Numbered from the stretch's first letter, positions 40,535 to 49,912 are shown. The stretch is DNA of 64,000 bases from Pseudomonas citronellolis (GCF_029335315.1 NZ_JARJLT010000004.1:18810-82809), one strand, 5' to 3'. Made by a program: numbers and translations. Notes: generated by a model from the letters alone, not told the origin.

Positions 40535-41782
40535 ATGAATACTTCGACACCACCGAGCCTATTGGTACTGGAGGATCACGCGTTCCTGCGGGAAGCGACC
40601 GTGCATGGCCTGCAGGTCCTCGGGTACGAGCGGGTGCTGGCCGCCGCCGACGGCGACAGCGCCATGGAGCAGCTCAGGCAACACGGCGGCGTCGAGATCG
40701 CCATTTGCGATGTACGCCTGCCCGGCATGGACCTGATCACTTTCCTGCGCCTGGCGGCCCATGAACAGCTGGTCCGGGCCATCGTGGTGGTGAGCGACAT
40801 CCCGGCCGATCTGCGCCGCGCCATCGTCCACATCGCCACGCTGCATGGCCTGGCGGTTATCGGCGAACTCAGCAAGCCACTGCAGATCGGCTTCCTGCAG
40901 GCGCGCCTGAAGCAGTACTGCACGGAGCCGGGCGAGACCCCGAAGGAAAACCGCCCAACCCCCTCCGCGCTGGAAGTCTGGCGGGCGATGCGCAACCAGG
41001 AACTGAAGGCCTACTACCAGCCCAAGGTCAACCTGGACACCCTGGAAACCGTGGGCGCCGAGGTCCTGGTGCGCTGGGATCACCCGGTCCATGGTCTGCT
41101 ACGGCCGGCCTATTTCCTCGCGGCGGTGCGCCAGATGAAACTGCTGCCGGAGCTGTTCGAGCAGGTACTCACCCAGGCGCTGGCGTTCGCCCGCGGCGAA
41201 CGCCAGCAGGGGCGCTGTCCGGATCTGTCGATCAACATGGACCTGGAGGTACTGCAGCAGTCCAACCTGGCCGCCAGCCTGGAAGAGCGCCTGCGGCAGA
41301 GCGGCGTCGAGCCGTCCAGCCTGACCATCGAGATCATCGAGGGCGGCCTGGCGGCCACCCCGCTGGCCAGCCTGGAGAATCTCACGCGCCTGCGCCTGCT
41401 GGGTTGCAACATCTCGATCGACGACTTCGGCACCGGCTATTCGTCGCTGCAGCGGCTGTGCGACCTGCCGTGCAACGAGATCAAGCTGGACGCCTCGTTC
41501 ATTCGCGACATGCAGGAAAACCCGCGGGCCTACGAGTCGATCGCCAGCACCATGGCGCTCGCGCGCCACCTGAAGCTGCGAGTGGTGGCCGAAGGCATAG
41601 AGTCGCCGCAGCAGTTGCAGCGCCTTCGTGAACTCGGCTGCCAGCTGGGCCAGGGTTTCCTCTTCGCCGAGCCGCTATCCGAGCACGAGTTCCGCAACTG
41701 GCCCGGCGCCCAGCATCTGCCCATGGCAGTGGCCGGCCATGCCCGGCTCGATCGGGAAACGGCCCCGCATCCGCCCTACTGA
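40535..41782 (+). CDS. REC-EAL response regulator phosphodiesterase, RocR-like
   Basis: 415 residues. N-terminal receiver (1-125) with LVLEDHAFL, phospho-acceptor Asp59 in AICDVRLPGMD and a SKP switch lysine; C-terminal EAL domain (about 150-395) with all usual active-site elements: GAEVLVRW, SINMD, EIIEG, IDDFGTGYSS, IKLD, EGIES, GQGFLFAEP. No DNA-binding domain. This is the architecture of P. aeruginosa RocR, a c-di-GMP phosphodiesterase that competes with RocA for phosphate from RocS. Divergent from the rocA2/rocS2-like pair, which as I recall lacks a rocR gene in PAO1. Confidence 0.9.
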   Translation: MNTSTPPSLLVLEDHAFLREATVHGLQVLGYERVLAAADGDSAMEQLRQHGGVEIAICDVRLPGMDLITFLRLAAHEQLVRAIVVVSDIPADLRRAIVHIATLHGLAVIGELSKPLQIGFLQARLKQYCTEPGETPKENRPTPSALEVWRAMRNQELKAYYQPKVNLDTLETVGAEVLVRWDHPVHGLLRPAYFLAAVRQMKLLPELFEQVLTQALAFARGERQQGRCPDLSINMDLEVLQQSNLAASLEERLRQSGVEPSSLTIEIIEGGLAATPLASLENLTRLRLLGCNISIDDFGTGYSSLQRLCDLPCNEIKLDASFIRDMQENPRAYESIASTMALARHLKLRVVAEGIESPQQLQRLRELGCQLGQGFLFAEPLSEHEFRNWPGAQHLPMAVAGHARLDRETAPHPPY

Positions 41783-41802
41783 CGGATAGGGACGCCGCTC
41801 GA

Positions 41803-42147
41803 TCAGCCCGGCGCGTGGATGGGCTGATCGGGGTACCAGGCGTCCTGCAGCGCGCTGACCGTGCTGCCATCGAGCTCCGGCTGTTGCTTCAGCCAGCTCT
41901 CCACCGCCTGACGCTGCGCCTCTTCGACCGAGCCACGGCGCGCCAGGCAAACGAAGCCGAAATCGTCGCAACCGGTGTACGCCAGGCCATTGGCGTCCAT
42001 GGCCTCGTCCACGAAGCGCGCCAGGAAGCCCTGCACCGCCTTGCCGTCCAACCCTTCGCGGTAGGTCAGGCTCAACTCGAAGCCCAGTTCCTGGAATTCA
42101 TCGACGCAGAGTTTCTTGCGCAGGCGACGGGAACGATTGCTGGCCAT
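41803..42147 (-). CDS. yggL: YggL/DUF469 family ribosome-associated protein
   Basis: 114 residues. The family signature runs RSRRLRKKLCVDEFQELGFEL, then FLARFVDEAMDANGLAYTGC. E. coli YggL associates with the 50S subunit; in other bacteria small proteins of this family are likewise cytoplasmic. Length is normal. Stop codons of this gene and the RocR-like gene converge with a 20-bp gap. Confidence 0.93.
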   Translation of the reverse strand: MASNRSRRLRKKLCVDEFQELGFELSLTYREGLDGKAVQGFLARFVDEAMDANGLAYTGCDDFGFVCLARRGSVEEAQRQAVESWLKQQPELDGSTVSALQDAWYPDQPIHAPG

Positions 42148-42400
42148 TTGGCGACTCTCCTCGGTTGGCTATGACGGTCGGCGCGCCTGGGCGGATCGCC
42201 GCTGCGCCGGACGGCACTCTAGCAGCTTAGTGCCTGCGCTCCCACGCGCACCCACCACGAAAGCCCAGCGCATCCGCGAACGGCTTACGGCATAATGCGC
42301 CGGCGCATTCCGTAGACGCTGGCGGAATCGTCTATTGTCTGTGTTTCGTTTTTGTCACCCTTTCATGTCAATGCCCTGAATCGGGATTTCACCTTTGCAT

Positions 42401-43843
42401 ATGTTCAAGTCTCTGCGTGTTCTCGCCTTCGCCACCCTGCTGCCCTTCGCCCTGCCCACCCTGGCCGCTCCAACCAAGTCCAGCCTGCCCGAACGCGTGG
42501 AAAAGGCGCTCAAGGCCAGCAAGCTGAACGACGACGCCCTGTCGCTGGTGATGATTCCCCTCGACGGGCCGGGCCAGGCGACCTATTTCAACGCCGACGT
42601 CTCGGTGAACCCGGCTTCGACCATGAAGCTGTTCACCACCTACGCGGCGCTCGAACTGCTGGGCCCCACCTACCAGTGGAAAACCGAGTTCTACACCGAC
42701 GGCAAGCTGCAGGACGGCGTGCTCAACGGCAACCTCTACCTCAAGGGCGGCGGTGATCCCAAGCTGAACCTGGAGAAGCTCTGGCTGATGATGCGCGACC
42801 TGCGCGCCAACGGCGTGCTCAAGGTCAACGGCGACCTGGTGCTCGACCGCAGCTACTTCAACCAGCCGCAACTGCCGGTGTTCAACGACGACGGCGGCGA
42901 CGACAACAAGCCCTTCCTGGTCGGCCCGGATGCGGCGATGGTCAACCTGAAGAGCGTGCGCCTGGTCGTGCGCGCCGAAGGCAACCAGGCTTCGGTGATG
43001 ATGGACCCGCCGCTGGCCAACGTGCGCCTGGAGAACCAGGTCAAGGTCACCGGACCGGCGACCTGCCCGGCCTGGCCGAAGCTGCGTTTCGTGCCGGAAA
43101 CCCGCGCCGACGGCACCGCGCTGGTGGCCGCCGGCGAGATTCCGCGCGGCTGCAGCGCGCAGACCTACATGTCGCTGCTCGACCACCCCGCCTACACCGC
43201 CGGCGCCATCCGCGGCATCTGGCAGGAACTGGGTGGCAGCATCAGCGGCCGTGATCGCGAAGGCGCGGTGCCGAAGAGCGCCACCCTGCTGGCCCGCGCG
43301 CTGTCGCCGGACACCGTGGACATCATCCGCGACATCAACAAGTTCAGTAACAACACCATGGCCCGCCAGGTGTTCCTCAGCATCGGCGCGCAGAACCGCA
43401 CCAGCGCCGACGGCGACGACAGCAAGGCGGCGCAGCGGGTGATCCGCCAGTGGCTGGCGCGCAAGGGCATCACCGCCTCGCACCTGGTGATGGAGAACGG
43501 TTCCGGGTTGTCGCGCGACGAGCGGGTCAGCGCCCGCGAGATGGCGGCCATGCTGCAAGCGGCCTGGCACAGCCCCTATGCGTCGGAGTACATCTCCTCG
43601 CTGCCGATCGTGGGGGTCGACGGCACCATGCGCAAACGCCTGCGCCACACCCCGATGACCGGCGAGGCCCACGTCAAGACCGGCACCCTCAACACCGTTC
43701 GCGCACTGGCCGGCTTCAGCCGCGACGCGCGCGGCAACAACTGGGTGGTGGTGGCGATCCTCAACAGCAACCGGCCGTGGGGCGCCTCGTCCATCCTCGA
43801 CCAGGTGCTGCTCGACCTCTACGCCTCCACTCGCGGCCAGTAA
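42401..43843 (+). CDS. dacB: D-alanyl-D-alanine carboxypeptidase/endopeptidase DacB (PBP4)
   Basis: 480 residues, S13 family. Signal peptide ends near LPTLAA. Active-site motifs: Ser73-x-x-Lys76 in NPASTMK, Ser316-x-Asn318 in KFSNNTMARQ, Lys426-Thr-Gly in HVKTGTL. It trims pentapeptides and cleaves cross-links in the periplasm; in P. aeruginosa loss of DacB triggers AmpC derepression. The ATG at 42401 is preferred to a TTG two codons upstream. Convergent with rlmKL, with MITE-like copy B in the gap. Confidence 0.95.
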   Translation: MFKSLRVLAFATLLPFALPTLAAPTKSSLPERVEKALKASKLNDDALSLVMIPLDGPGQATYFNADVSVNPASTMKLFTTYAALELLGPTYQWKTEFYTDGKLQDGVLNGNLYLKGGGDPKLNLEKLWLMMRDLRANGVLKVNGDLVLDRSYFNQPQLPVFNDDGGDDNKPFLVGPDAAMVNLKSVRLVVRAEGNQASVMMDPPLANVRLENQVKVTGPATCPAWPKLRFVPETRADGTALVAAGEIPRGCSAQTYMSLLDHPAYTAGAIRGIWQELGGSISGRDREGAVPKSATLLARALSPDTVDIIRDINKFSNNTMARQVFLSIGAQNRTSADGDDSKAAQRVIRQWLARKGITASHLVMENGSGLSRDERVSAREMAAMLQAAWHSPYASEYISSLPIVGVDGTMRKRLRHTPMTGEAHVKTGTLNTVRALAGFSRDARGNNWVVVAILNSNRPWGASSILDQVLLDLYASTRGQ

Positions 43844-43862
43844 TCCCGGCCGCGAGCCCTCC

Positions 43863-44063
43863 AGAACCTGTCTACGATCTCGCGAGCCAGAGCAGAACAA
43901 GGCGCAACGACCAACGGGAGCAACAGCCGAAGGGCGAGCGCAGCGAGTCAAAACAGGCGAGTGACGGACCGGGCTCGCGTTCGAGTTTAGGCCGCTGAAT
44001 GAGCCTCACTCGCCTGTTTTTAACGCCGTTATGCCGACGCGCAGCAGATCGTAGGCTGGTTCT
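43863..44063. repeat. MITE-like palindromic element, copy B (201 bp)
   Basis: Terminal inverted repeats AGAACCTGTCTACGATCT (43863-43880) and AGATCGTAGGCTGGTTCT (44046-44063) match at 16 of 18 positions. An inner pair, AAAACAGGCGAGTGA / TCACTCGCCTGTTTT, encloses a core different from copy A and about 60 bp longer overall. It lies exactly in the convergent gap of dacB and rlmKL, and its last base is part of the rlmKL stop codon complement. Confidence 0.78.
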
Positions 44064-46243
44064 CAGCGTGCGCTGATGCGCCAGGCCCGATGAATCTTCG
44101 GGTTGCGGGCGAAGTCCGGGTCCAGGGTCTGGGCGCTGATGTCCTCGACCTGGTAGCGCGCCATCACGCCGGCATCCAGCTCGAACTTGCGGAAGTTGTT
44201 CGAGAAGTACAGCACGCCGCCCTTGGCCAGGCGGGTCATGGCCAGGTCGATCAGCTCCACCTGGTCACGCTGCACGTCGAACACCCCTTCCATGCGCTTG
44301 GAGTTGGAGAAGGTCGGCGGGTCGATGAAGATCAGGTCATATTCGCCACGGTCCGCGCGCAGCCACTCCATCACGTCGCTCTGCACCAGCTTCTGCTTGT
44401 CGGAAAAACCGTTGAGCGAGAGATTGCGCCGCGCCCAGTCCAGGTAGGTCTTCGACAGGTCGACGCTGGTGGTGCTGCGGGCGTCGCCACGGGCGGCGTG
44501 CACGGTGGCCGTCGCGGTGTAGCAGAACAGGTTGAGGAAGCGCTTGCCGGCGGCCTCGCGCTGCAGACGCAGGCGCATCGGCCGGTGGTCGAGGAACAGC
44601 CCGGTGTCCAGGTAGTCGGTGAGGTTCACCAGCAGGCGGACGCCACCCTCCTCCACTTCCATGAAGCGGCCTTCGCTGTTCTGCCGCTCGTACTGTTTCT
44701 TGCCAGCCTGGCGTTCGCGACGCTTGATGACGATGCGCTCGGTGGGAATGCCGAGGGCCTGCGGCAGCGCCGCCAGGGCGTCGAGCAGACGGGCCTGGGC
44801 CTTGGCCGGGTCGATGGACTTGGGCGCGGCGTATTCCTGCACGTGTACCCAGTCGCGGTAGAGGTCCACGGCCAGGGCGTATTCCGGCATGTCCGCGTCA
44901 TACACGCGGTAGCATTCGATCTTCTCGCGCTTGGCCCACTTGCCCAGCTGCTTGAGATTCTTCTGCAGGCGGTTGGCGAACATCTGCCCGCCCTCGCTCA
45001 GCCGCGCCGGCTCCACCGGCGCCTGCGGCGCGCCTTCCTGGCGAGGCTCGCCCCCCCGCTCGCCGGTCACGAACTGACGCGGCTCGACGGTGAACATCAG
45101 CAGCTTGCACGGCAGCGCGCCGTTCCAGAAAGCGTACTGCTTGTGGCTACGGATGCCCATGCGCTTGCCCAGTTCAGGCGCGCCGGTGAAGACCGCGGCG
45201 CTCCAACCCAGGCAGGCCTGGCGCAGGCGTTCGCCCAGGTGCTGGTAGAGATACAGCAGGCTGGCCTCGTCGCCCAGGCGCTCGCCATAGGGCGGGTTGC
45301 ATACCACCAGGCCGCGCTGGCCCTTGTCCGGACGCGGTTCGAAGGTGGCCAGCTCGCCCTGGTAGACCTTGATCCACTCGGCCAGCCCGGCGCGCTCGAT
45401 GTTGTTGCGCGCCGGCTGGATCAGCCGCGGGTCCGCCTCGTAGCCGCGAATCCACAGCGGCGTGCGCGCCAGGCCGGCGGCGGCGCGCTGCTCGGCCTCG
45501 GCCATCAGCTTGCGCCAGGTGACCGGGACGTGGCCCAGCCACTTGTCGAAACCCCAGCGCTCGCGCTTGAGGTTCGGCGCGATGTCGGCGGCCATCAGCC
45601 CGGCCTCGACCAGGAATGTGCCGACCCCGCACATAGGGTCGGACAGCGCCCCGCCCTCGGCGGCCAACTGCGGCCAGCCGGCGCGGATCAGGATGGCGGC
45701 GGCGAGGTTTTCCTTCAGCGGCGCGGCACCTTGTTGCAGGCGATAGCCGCGCTGGTGCAGGCTGTGTCCGGAAAGGTCGAGGGACAATACCGCCTGGCCA
45801 CGATCCAGGTGCAGGTGCACGCGGATGTCCGGGTTGACCTTGTCCACTGTCGGCCGCCGGCCGTACTGGGCGCGCAGGTTGTCGACGATGGCGTCCTTGA
45901 CCTTGAGCGCGCCGAAGTGAGTGTTGTCGATGCCCGAGCCCTTGCCGCTGAACTCCACGGCGAGGCTGCCGCCCGGGTCGAGGTGGTCGCCCCAACTGAC
46001 CGCGTTGACACCCAGGTACAGCTCCTCGGCATTGGCCACTGGGAAACGCGCCAGCACCAGCAGCACGCGGTTCGCCAGGCGCGACCAGAGGCACAGCCGG
46101 TAGGCCGTCTCCAGGTCACCGCTGCCGCGCACCGCAGACACCTGCGCACGCGCATCGCTCAGGCCCAGGGCCTGGGCCTCGTCGAGCAGCAGGCCATCGA
46201 GCCCCTTGGGGCAGGTGAGGAAGAGTTCGTAGTGTTCGGACAT
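44063..46243 (-). CDS. rlmL: Bifunctional 23S rRNA methyltransferase RlmKL
   Basis: 726 residues. THUMP plus RlmL-type methyltransferase in the N-terminal half (LSDPMCGVGTFLVEAGLMA, then the NPPY motif VVCNPPYGERLG) and the RlmK-type domain in the C-terminal half (FLDHRPMRLRLQ, FLNLFCYTATATVHAA, FIDPPTFSNSKRM). It makes m2G2445 and m7G2069 of 23S rRNA. The ATG at 46241-46243 gives the standard MSEHYELFLTCPKG start. Divergent from rmf; both concern ribosomes. Confidence 0.95.
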   Translation of the reverse strand: MSEHYELFLTCPKGLDGLLLDEAQALGLSDARAQVSAVRGSGDLETAYRLCLWSRLANRVLLVLARFPVANAEELYLGVNAVSWGDHLDPGGSLAVEFSGKGSGIDNTHFGALKVKDAIVDNLRAQYGRRPTVDKVNPDIRVHLHLDRGQAVLSLDLSGHSLHQRGYRLQQGAAPLKENLAAAILIRAGWPQLAAEGGALSDPMCGVGTFLVEAGLMAADIAPNLKRERWGFDKWLGHVPVTWRKLMAEAEQRAAAGLARTPLWIRGYEADPRLIQPARNNIERAGLAEWIKVYQGELATFEPRPDKGQRGLVVCNPPYGERLGDEASLLYLYQHLGERLRQACLGWSAAVFTGAPELGKRMGIRSHKQYAFWNGALPCKLLMFTVEPRQFVTGERGGEPRQEGAPQAPVEPARLSEGGQMFANRLQKNLKQLGKWAKREKIECYRVYDADMPEYALAVDLYRDWVHVQEYAAPKSIDPAKAQARLLDALAALPQALGIPTERIVIKRRERQAGKKQYERQNSEGRFMEVEEGGVRLLVNLTDYLDTGLFLDHRPMRLRLQREAAGKRFLNLFCYTATATVHAARGDARSTTSVDLSKTYLDWARRNLSLNGFSDKQKLVQSDVMEWLRADRGEYDLIFIDPPTFSNSKRMEGVFDVQRDQVELIDLAMTRLAKGGVLYFSNNFRKFELDAGVMARYQVEDISAQTLDPDFARNPKIHRAWRISAR

Positions 46244-46713
46244 CGCAATTCCCGGGCCGAAGCCCTTTCCAGTGGGGCCCTTGGGCCCCGTCGCCGGATG
46301 TTGCGCCAATGCGCTGGCATCCGGCCATGATTCATTTCAAAAGGTTTCCCGGCACCGTGACGGGAGGTCGCAGCCACTCGCCCGCTCGTCGGCGCAAGCA
46401 TCGCGCCGGGAGTTCTGGCCGTTTGCCAGCCCATTTCGCCCAGGCCGCTGGCCATGCGGTTTCGGGCAATTTGCCCGGTCGCCTGGCGAAAAAAACTTAT
46501 GGCCTGAGCCCATAAGAGTTAAGTCTTTATGACAAAACGATTGTTCACAGGCGCAAAGCCCATGGTTTAGAACTCAGCTTAACCCGTCACCGCAAAGGTG
46601 TCGGGCGGGGTCCGTCACGCCGGCAACGGAACCCATTTTTTGGCGGAATCGTCCGCCAGGCCTCCCCAGGGGGCCAACGGGACATAACAGTCAACAAGTG
46701 AGGGCAACACCCT
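46244..46713. other. Divergent promoter region of rlmKL and rmf, with structured leader
   Basis: About 470 bp with no gene. The rmf side holds an inverted repeat CTTATGG-(7)-CCATAAG (46496-46516), followed by AT-rich sequence that could carry the promoter. The presumed leader contains several hairpin-forming segments: CACC-GCAAA-GGTG (about 46588-46600) and GGCGGA-ATCG-TCCGCC (about 46638-46653). These could affect rmf mRNA stability; this is inference. Confidence 0.5.
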
Positions 46714-46932
46714 ATGAGAAGACTCAAGCGTGATCCGTTGGAAAGAGCCTTTATGCGCGGTTACCAGTACGGCATCAGTGGCAAGTCTCGCGACCTCTGT
46801 CCTTTCACCCATCCCACCACCCGGCAGTCCTGGCTCAATGGCTGGCGCGAGGGTCGCGGCGACAACTGGGATGGCCTCACCGGCACGGCCGGTCTTCAAC
46901 GTCTGAATCAGATGCAACACGCCACTAGCTGA
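46714..46932 (+). CDS. rmf: Ribosome modulation factor Rmf
   Basis: 72 residues. Starts MRRLKRDPLERAFMRGYQYG and continues with SRDLCPFTHPTTRQSWLNGW, the conserved Rmf core. It drives 70S ribosomes into inactive 100S dimers in stationary phase. GAGGG lies about 9 nt upstream of the ATG. A strong terminator follows. A long, structured 5' region is consistent with growth-phase control. Confidence 0.97.
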   Translation: MRRLKRDPLERAFMRGYQYGISGKSRDLCPFTHPTTRQSWLNGWREGRGDNWDGLTGTAGLQRLNQMQHATS

Positions 46933-46992
46933 CCAAGGATCACACCGATTTCCCCAAGGCCGTCCCATCCGGACGGCAGGGCGCAAGCCCAA

Positions 46993-47016
46993 GGGCTCCG
47001 AGAGGAGCCCTTTTTA
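46993..47016 (+). terminator. rmf terminator
   Basis: GGGCTCC (46993-46999), GAGA loop, GGAGCCC (47004-47010), then TTTTTATTT. It overlaps the pyrD stop region; on the opposite strand the T-run is poor. Confidence 0.9.
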
Positions 47017-48045
47017 TTTACCCGCCCGCTGCGCCGCGGCGATGGCGTCCACCGACTCGCGGACCAGCGCCGGCCCCTTGTAGATGAAGCCGGAGTAGAT
47101 CTGCACCAGGCTGGCCCCGGCAGCGATCTTCTCCGCCGCGTGGGCGCCTTCGGTGATGCCACCGGCGGCGATGATCGGCAGGCGCCCGGCCAGCTCGCCG
47201 GCCAGCACCTTGACGGTGTGCGTGCTCTTCTCGCGCACCGGCGCGCCCGACAGGCCGCCGGCCTCGTCGCCGAACGGCAGGCCCTCTACGCCTTCGCGGC
47301 CCAAGGTGGTGTTGGTCGCGATCACCGAGTCCATGCCCGCCTCCACCAGTGCGGCGGCGACCATGACGATTTCCTCGTCGCTCATGTCCGGGGCGATCTT
47401 GATCGCCAGCGGCACGCGCCGGCCATGCCGTTCGGCCAGGTCTTCCTGGCGCTGGCGCAAGGCTTCCAGCAGTTGCTTGAGCGAATCGCCGAACTGCAGG
47501 CTGCGCAGCCCCGGGGTGTTCGGCGAGCTGACGTTGACCGTGACGTAGCTGGCGTGGGCATAGACCTTGTCCAGGCAGATCAGGTAGTCGTCCACCGCGC
47601 GCTCGACCGGGGTATCGAAATTCTTGCCGATGTTGATGCCCAGCACGCCACGGTACTTCGCGGCCTTGACCCGCTCCACCAGATGATCGACGCCGAGGTT
47701 GTTGAAGCCCATGCGGTTGATGATCGCGGTGGCCTGCGGCAGGCGGAACAGCCGCGGCTTGGGGTTGCCCGGCTGCGGGCGCGGGGTGACGGTGCCGATC
47801 TCGACGAAGCCGAAGCCCAGTTGGCCGAAACCGTCGATGGCGTCGCCGTTCTTGTCCAGGCCGGCGGCCAGGCCCACCGGGTTGGGGAACTCGATGCCCA
47901 TGACCTGCACCGGCAAGCTCGCCGGTTTGCCGCAGAACAGGCCGTTGAGCCCCAGGCGGCCGCCGGCGCCGATCAGGTCGATGGACAGTTCGTGGGAGGT
48001 TTCCGGGGACAGTTTGAACAGCAGCTCGCGGGCCAGGCTATACAT
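47014..48045 (-). CDS. pyrD: Dihydroorotate dehydrogenase (quinone), class 2
   Basis: 343 residues. N-terminal membrane-association helices ([20 protein letters not shown]) and the FMN barrel with [45 protein letters not shown] (catalytic Ser), IATNTT and [12 protein letters not shown]. It oxidises dihydroorotate to orotate, passing electrons to ubiquinone at the inner membrane (pyrimidine synthesis). The ATG at 48043-48045 matches the usual class 2 start. Convergent with rmf. Confidence 0.96.
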   Translation of the reverse strand: MYSLARELLFKLSPETSHELSIDLIGAGGRLGLNGLFCGKPASLPVQVMGIEFPNPVGLAAGLDKNGDAIDGFGQLGFGFVEIGTVTPRPQPGNPKPRLFRLPQATAIINRMGFNNLGVDHLVERVKAAKYRGVLGINIGKNFDTPVERAVDDYLICLDKVYAHASYVTVNVSSPNTPGLRSLQFGDSLKQLLEALRQRQEDLAERHGRRVPLAIKIAPDMSDEEIVMVAAALVEAGMDSVIATNTTLGREGVEGLPFGDEAGGLSGAPVREKSTHTVKVLAGELAGRLPIIAAGGITEGAHAAEKIAAGASLVQIYSGFIYKGPALVRESVDAIAAAQRAGK

Positions 48046-48245
48046 GGTCGGGCATCGGTCGGCAAAATGGGGCGTTAGTATAGCCGCCCGGCCAGCTCCG
48101 GCGCGAGGCGGCGACGGCGCTTCGCGCCGGGTCACGGCGACGCATCCAGCAGGAGGTAAATATTGTCAGGGAATGGCAGCGCAACCGGCGTCGGCTTACC
48201 TATGCTTAGGGCTGTCCGCCGGGTATCAGGAGCTTTCCGTCGAAC

Positions 48246-49124
48246 ATGAACCAACCCCGCAGCATGGCCCAGCGTCTCGTCGCCATCGCACAACGCCTTG
48301 GTCTGGGCGCGGCCGACGTGCACAAGGTCACGCAACGCACCCGCGCCCTGGCGCTGAGCTTCAGCGCGCCGGCACCGTCAGCCGGTGGCATCGGCTGGCA
48401 ATCCGGGGCGCCCCTGTACCGCCTGATCGACCTGCCGCGCGGCGCGCTGTCCGGCCCGGTGCAGGAAGACAAGGCGCGCGCCCACGCCACCCTGAAGAAG
48501 CTGGTGGCGGCGCAGCAGCATAGCGATCTCGAGGTCGACCTGCGTGAGGTGGATGGTCTGTATGGCCGCGGCGCGCTGGCCGACAGCGCGCTACCGGACT
48601 TCGAGGCGCTGGCCGCCAGCGACGCCGGGCGCAAGGTGCGCATCATCAGCTACAAGGATTTCGCCAAGGCCCTCGGTCTGGCCGTGCCCGGCTACGAACG
48701 CAAGGCGCCGCTTCACCTGCGCCAGGCCGACTGGCACGGCCAGCGACTGTTCCTGGAATGCGACAGCCACCCGGCCGAATTCGCCTGCGCCGTGGCCTAC
48801 GCCCGCCGTCGCGGCCTGGAGCTGCGGCTGCCGGCGCGGCTCCAGCGCTTCGCCCTGCAAAGCGCCGCGCTGGACGACCTGGAGCGTCGCTACCACATGC
48901 TGGCGATGCCGACCCAGGCCTGGAGCGACCCCGGTTTCATGGGGCTGCTGCTCGATACCGGTCTGCCCTACGCGCGCTTCGGGCTGTTCAACAGCGAGAC
49001 ACCGGAGTCCCTGCTGCTACCCAAGGATCACCCCCAGGCCGACGAATTCGGCGCCGGCCTGCGGGCGATCGGCGCGCCCGACCAGTTGGCCTATCTGCGC
49101 GCCTGTCGCGAACGCCCCGCATAG
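48246..49124 (+). CDS. Conserved protein of unknown function
   Basis: 292 residues, no signal peptide or membrane helix. N-terminal half includes an AQRLVAIAQRLGLGAADVHK helix and a LREVDGLYGRGALADSALPDFE segment; C-terminal half is mixed alpha/beta with several Arg-rich helices and a motif LPARLQRFALQSAALDDLER. It may be the Pseudomonas family DUF6685 (from memory, unsure). The gene is divergent from pyrD (about 200 bp) and stops 2 bp before the stop of the convergent phage-type repressor gene. Confidence 0.8.
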   Translation: MNQPRSMAQRLVAIAQRLGLGAADVHKVTQRTRALALSFSAPAPSAGGIGWQSGAPLYRLIDLPRGALSGPVQEDKARAHATLKKLVAAQQHSDLEVDLREVDGLYGRGALADSALPDFEALAASDAGRKVRIISYKDFAKALGLAVPGYERKAPLHLRQADWHGQRLFLECDSHPAEFACAVAYARRRGLELRLPARLQRFALQSAALDDLERRYHMLAMPTQAWSDPGFMGLLLDTGLPYARFGLFNSETPESLLLPKDHPQADEFGAGLRAIGAPDQLAYLRACRERPA

Positions 49125-49126
49125 GG

Positions 49127-49576
49127 TTACTCGTCTTCGTCCGCCGAGCCTTCCTCTTCCTCGTCGTCCAGCCACTCCTCGGTCAGCCAGCGCCCCGGGT
49201 CTTCGCGCAGGCCTTGCAGCACCGCGGCATGGCGGGAGCGCCACTCTTCCAGGTCGAGGTCGGCGCTGCGCAGCAGACCGGGATGCTGCTCCACCAGGTA
49301 GACGGCGGCGCGTTGCGCCGAGTCGGCGACCTTCCACTCCACCTCCACGCGGTCGACCGGACCTTCGTAGGCGATCCAGCGGGTGAAGTCGGGGAAATGA
49401 GTGCACACCCGCTCGAAATCCTCGTCGCGCATGCGTTGTACGCCGCGCTCGATATTCTCGATGGTTTTCGCCTTCATGCCGACGATCTTGCCGAACGCAG
49501 GGCGCTTGAGACCGGTCAGGGCACGCAGGCCACGTAGCCTTTCTCCAGCGGTAAACAGGAAACGTTTCTTATCCAT
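49127..49576 (-). CDS. XRE/CI-like helix-turn-helix regulator
   Basis: 149 residues. An N-terminal helix-turn-helix (RFLFTAGERLRGLRALTGLK, then FGKIVGMKAKTIENIERGVQ) is followed by an alpha/beta body and a strongly acidic C-terminal tail (DDEEEEGSADEDE). The fold and divergent position relative to a small MerR/Cox-like gene fit a phage-type repressor. The ATG at 49574-49576 is chosen; an upstream extension of 11 codons is less likely. A near palindrome (CCTAA-TAT-TTAGG, 49618-49630) lies just upstream. Confidence 0.82.
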   Translation of the reverse strand: MDKKRFLFTAGERLRGLRALTGLKRPAFGKIVGMKAKTIENIERGVQRMRDEDFERVCTHFPDFTRWIAYEGPVDRVEVEWKVADSAQRAAVYLVEQHPGLLRSADLDLEEWRSRHAAVLQGLREDPGRWLTEEWLDDEEEEGSADEDE

Positions 49577-49617
49577 GTGTAATCCATTTCCGGGCATAGG
49601 GGATACCAATAGTTTTC

Positions 49618-49630
49618 CCTAATATTTAGG
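49618..49630. promoter_or_regulatory. Candidate operator between the repressor and Cox-like genes
   Basis: CCTAA-TAT-TTAGG, 5-bp perfect arms, in an AT-rich 120-bp gap between divergent small regulatory genes, the place where a phage-type repressor would bind. Confidence 0.5.
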
Positions 49631-49696
49631 ATATTATCGGAAGGGCTTGACGACATTCCCCTCCCGATCAGCCTTGGCGATGGTGCAGGAAGCCGC

Positions 49697-49912
49697 ATGA
49701 AAGAAAAAGAATCCTTCCGCCCCGATACCGGGGGCCAAAACTATTTTCTGACCCTGGAGCGTTTCGCGGAAATGCTCGGCATGTCCGATAGAATGGGGGT
49801 TCTGGAGGATTGGATCGCCCAGGGCAAGTTGCCGATGCGCGATTTTGACGGACAACGCCTGGTGGATCTAAGAGCATTCCTTCAGCTTGCGGAGAAGGGA
49901 CCTACGCCATGA
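49697..49912 (+). CDS. Small Cox/excisionase-like helix-turn-helix protein
   Basis: 71 residues. The core FLTLERFAEMLGMSDRMGVLEDWIAQGKLPMRDFDGQRL (cited by ERFAEMLGMSD and WIAQGKLPMRDFDGQRLVDL) has the length and pattern of a winged or MerR-type excisionase helix-turn-helix followed by a short wing, as in small regulators of filamentous phages. AGGA precedes the ATG. Divergent from the XRE regulator. Its stop overlaps the start of the next gene (ATGA). Confidence 0.75.
   Translation: MKEKESFRPDTGGQNYFLTLERFAEMLGMSDRMGVLEDWIAQGKLPMRDFDGQRLVDLRAFLQLAEKGPTP

Noticed and set aside
43863..44063. Insertion sequence
   Set aside because: No transposase ORF and only 201 bp; classified as MITE-like.
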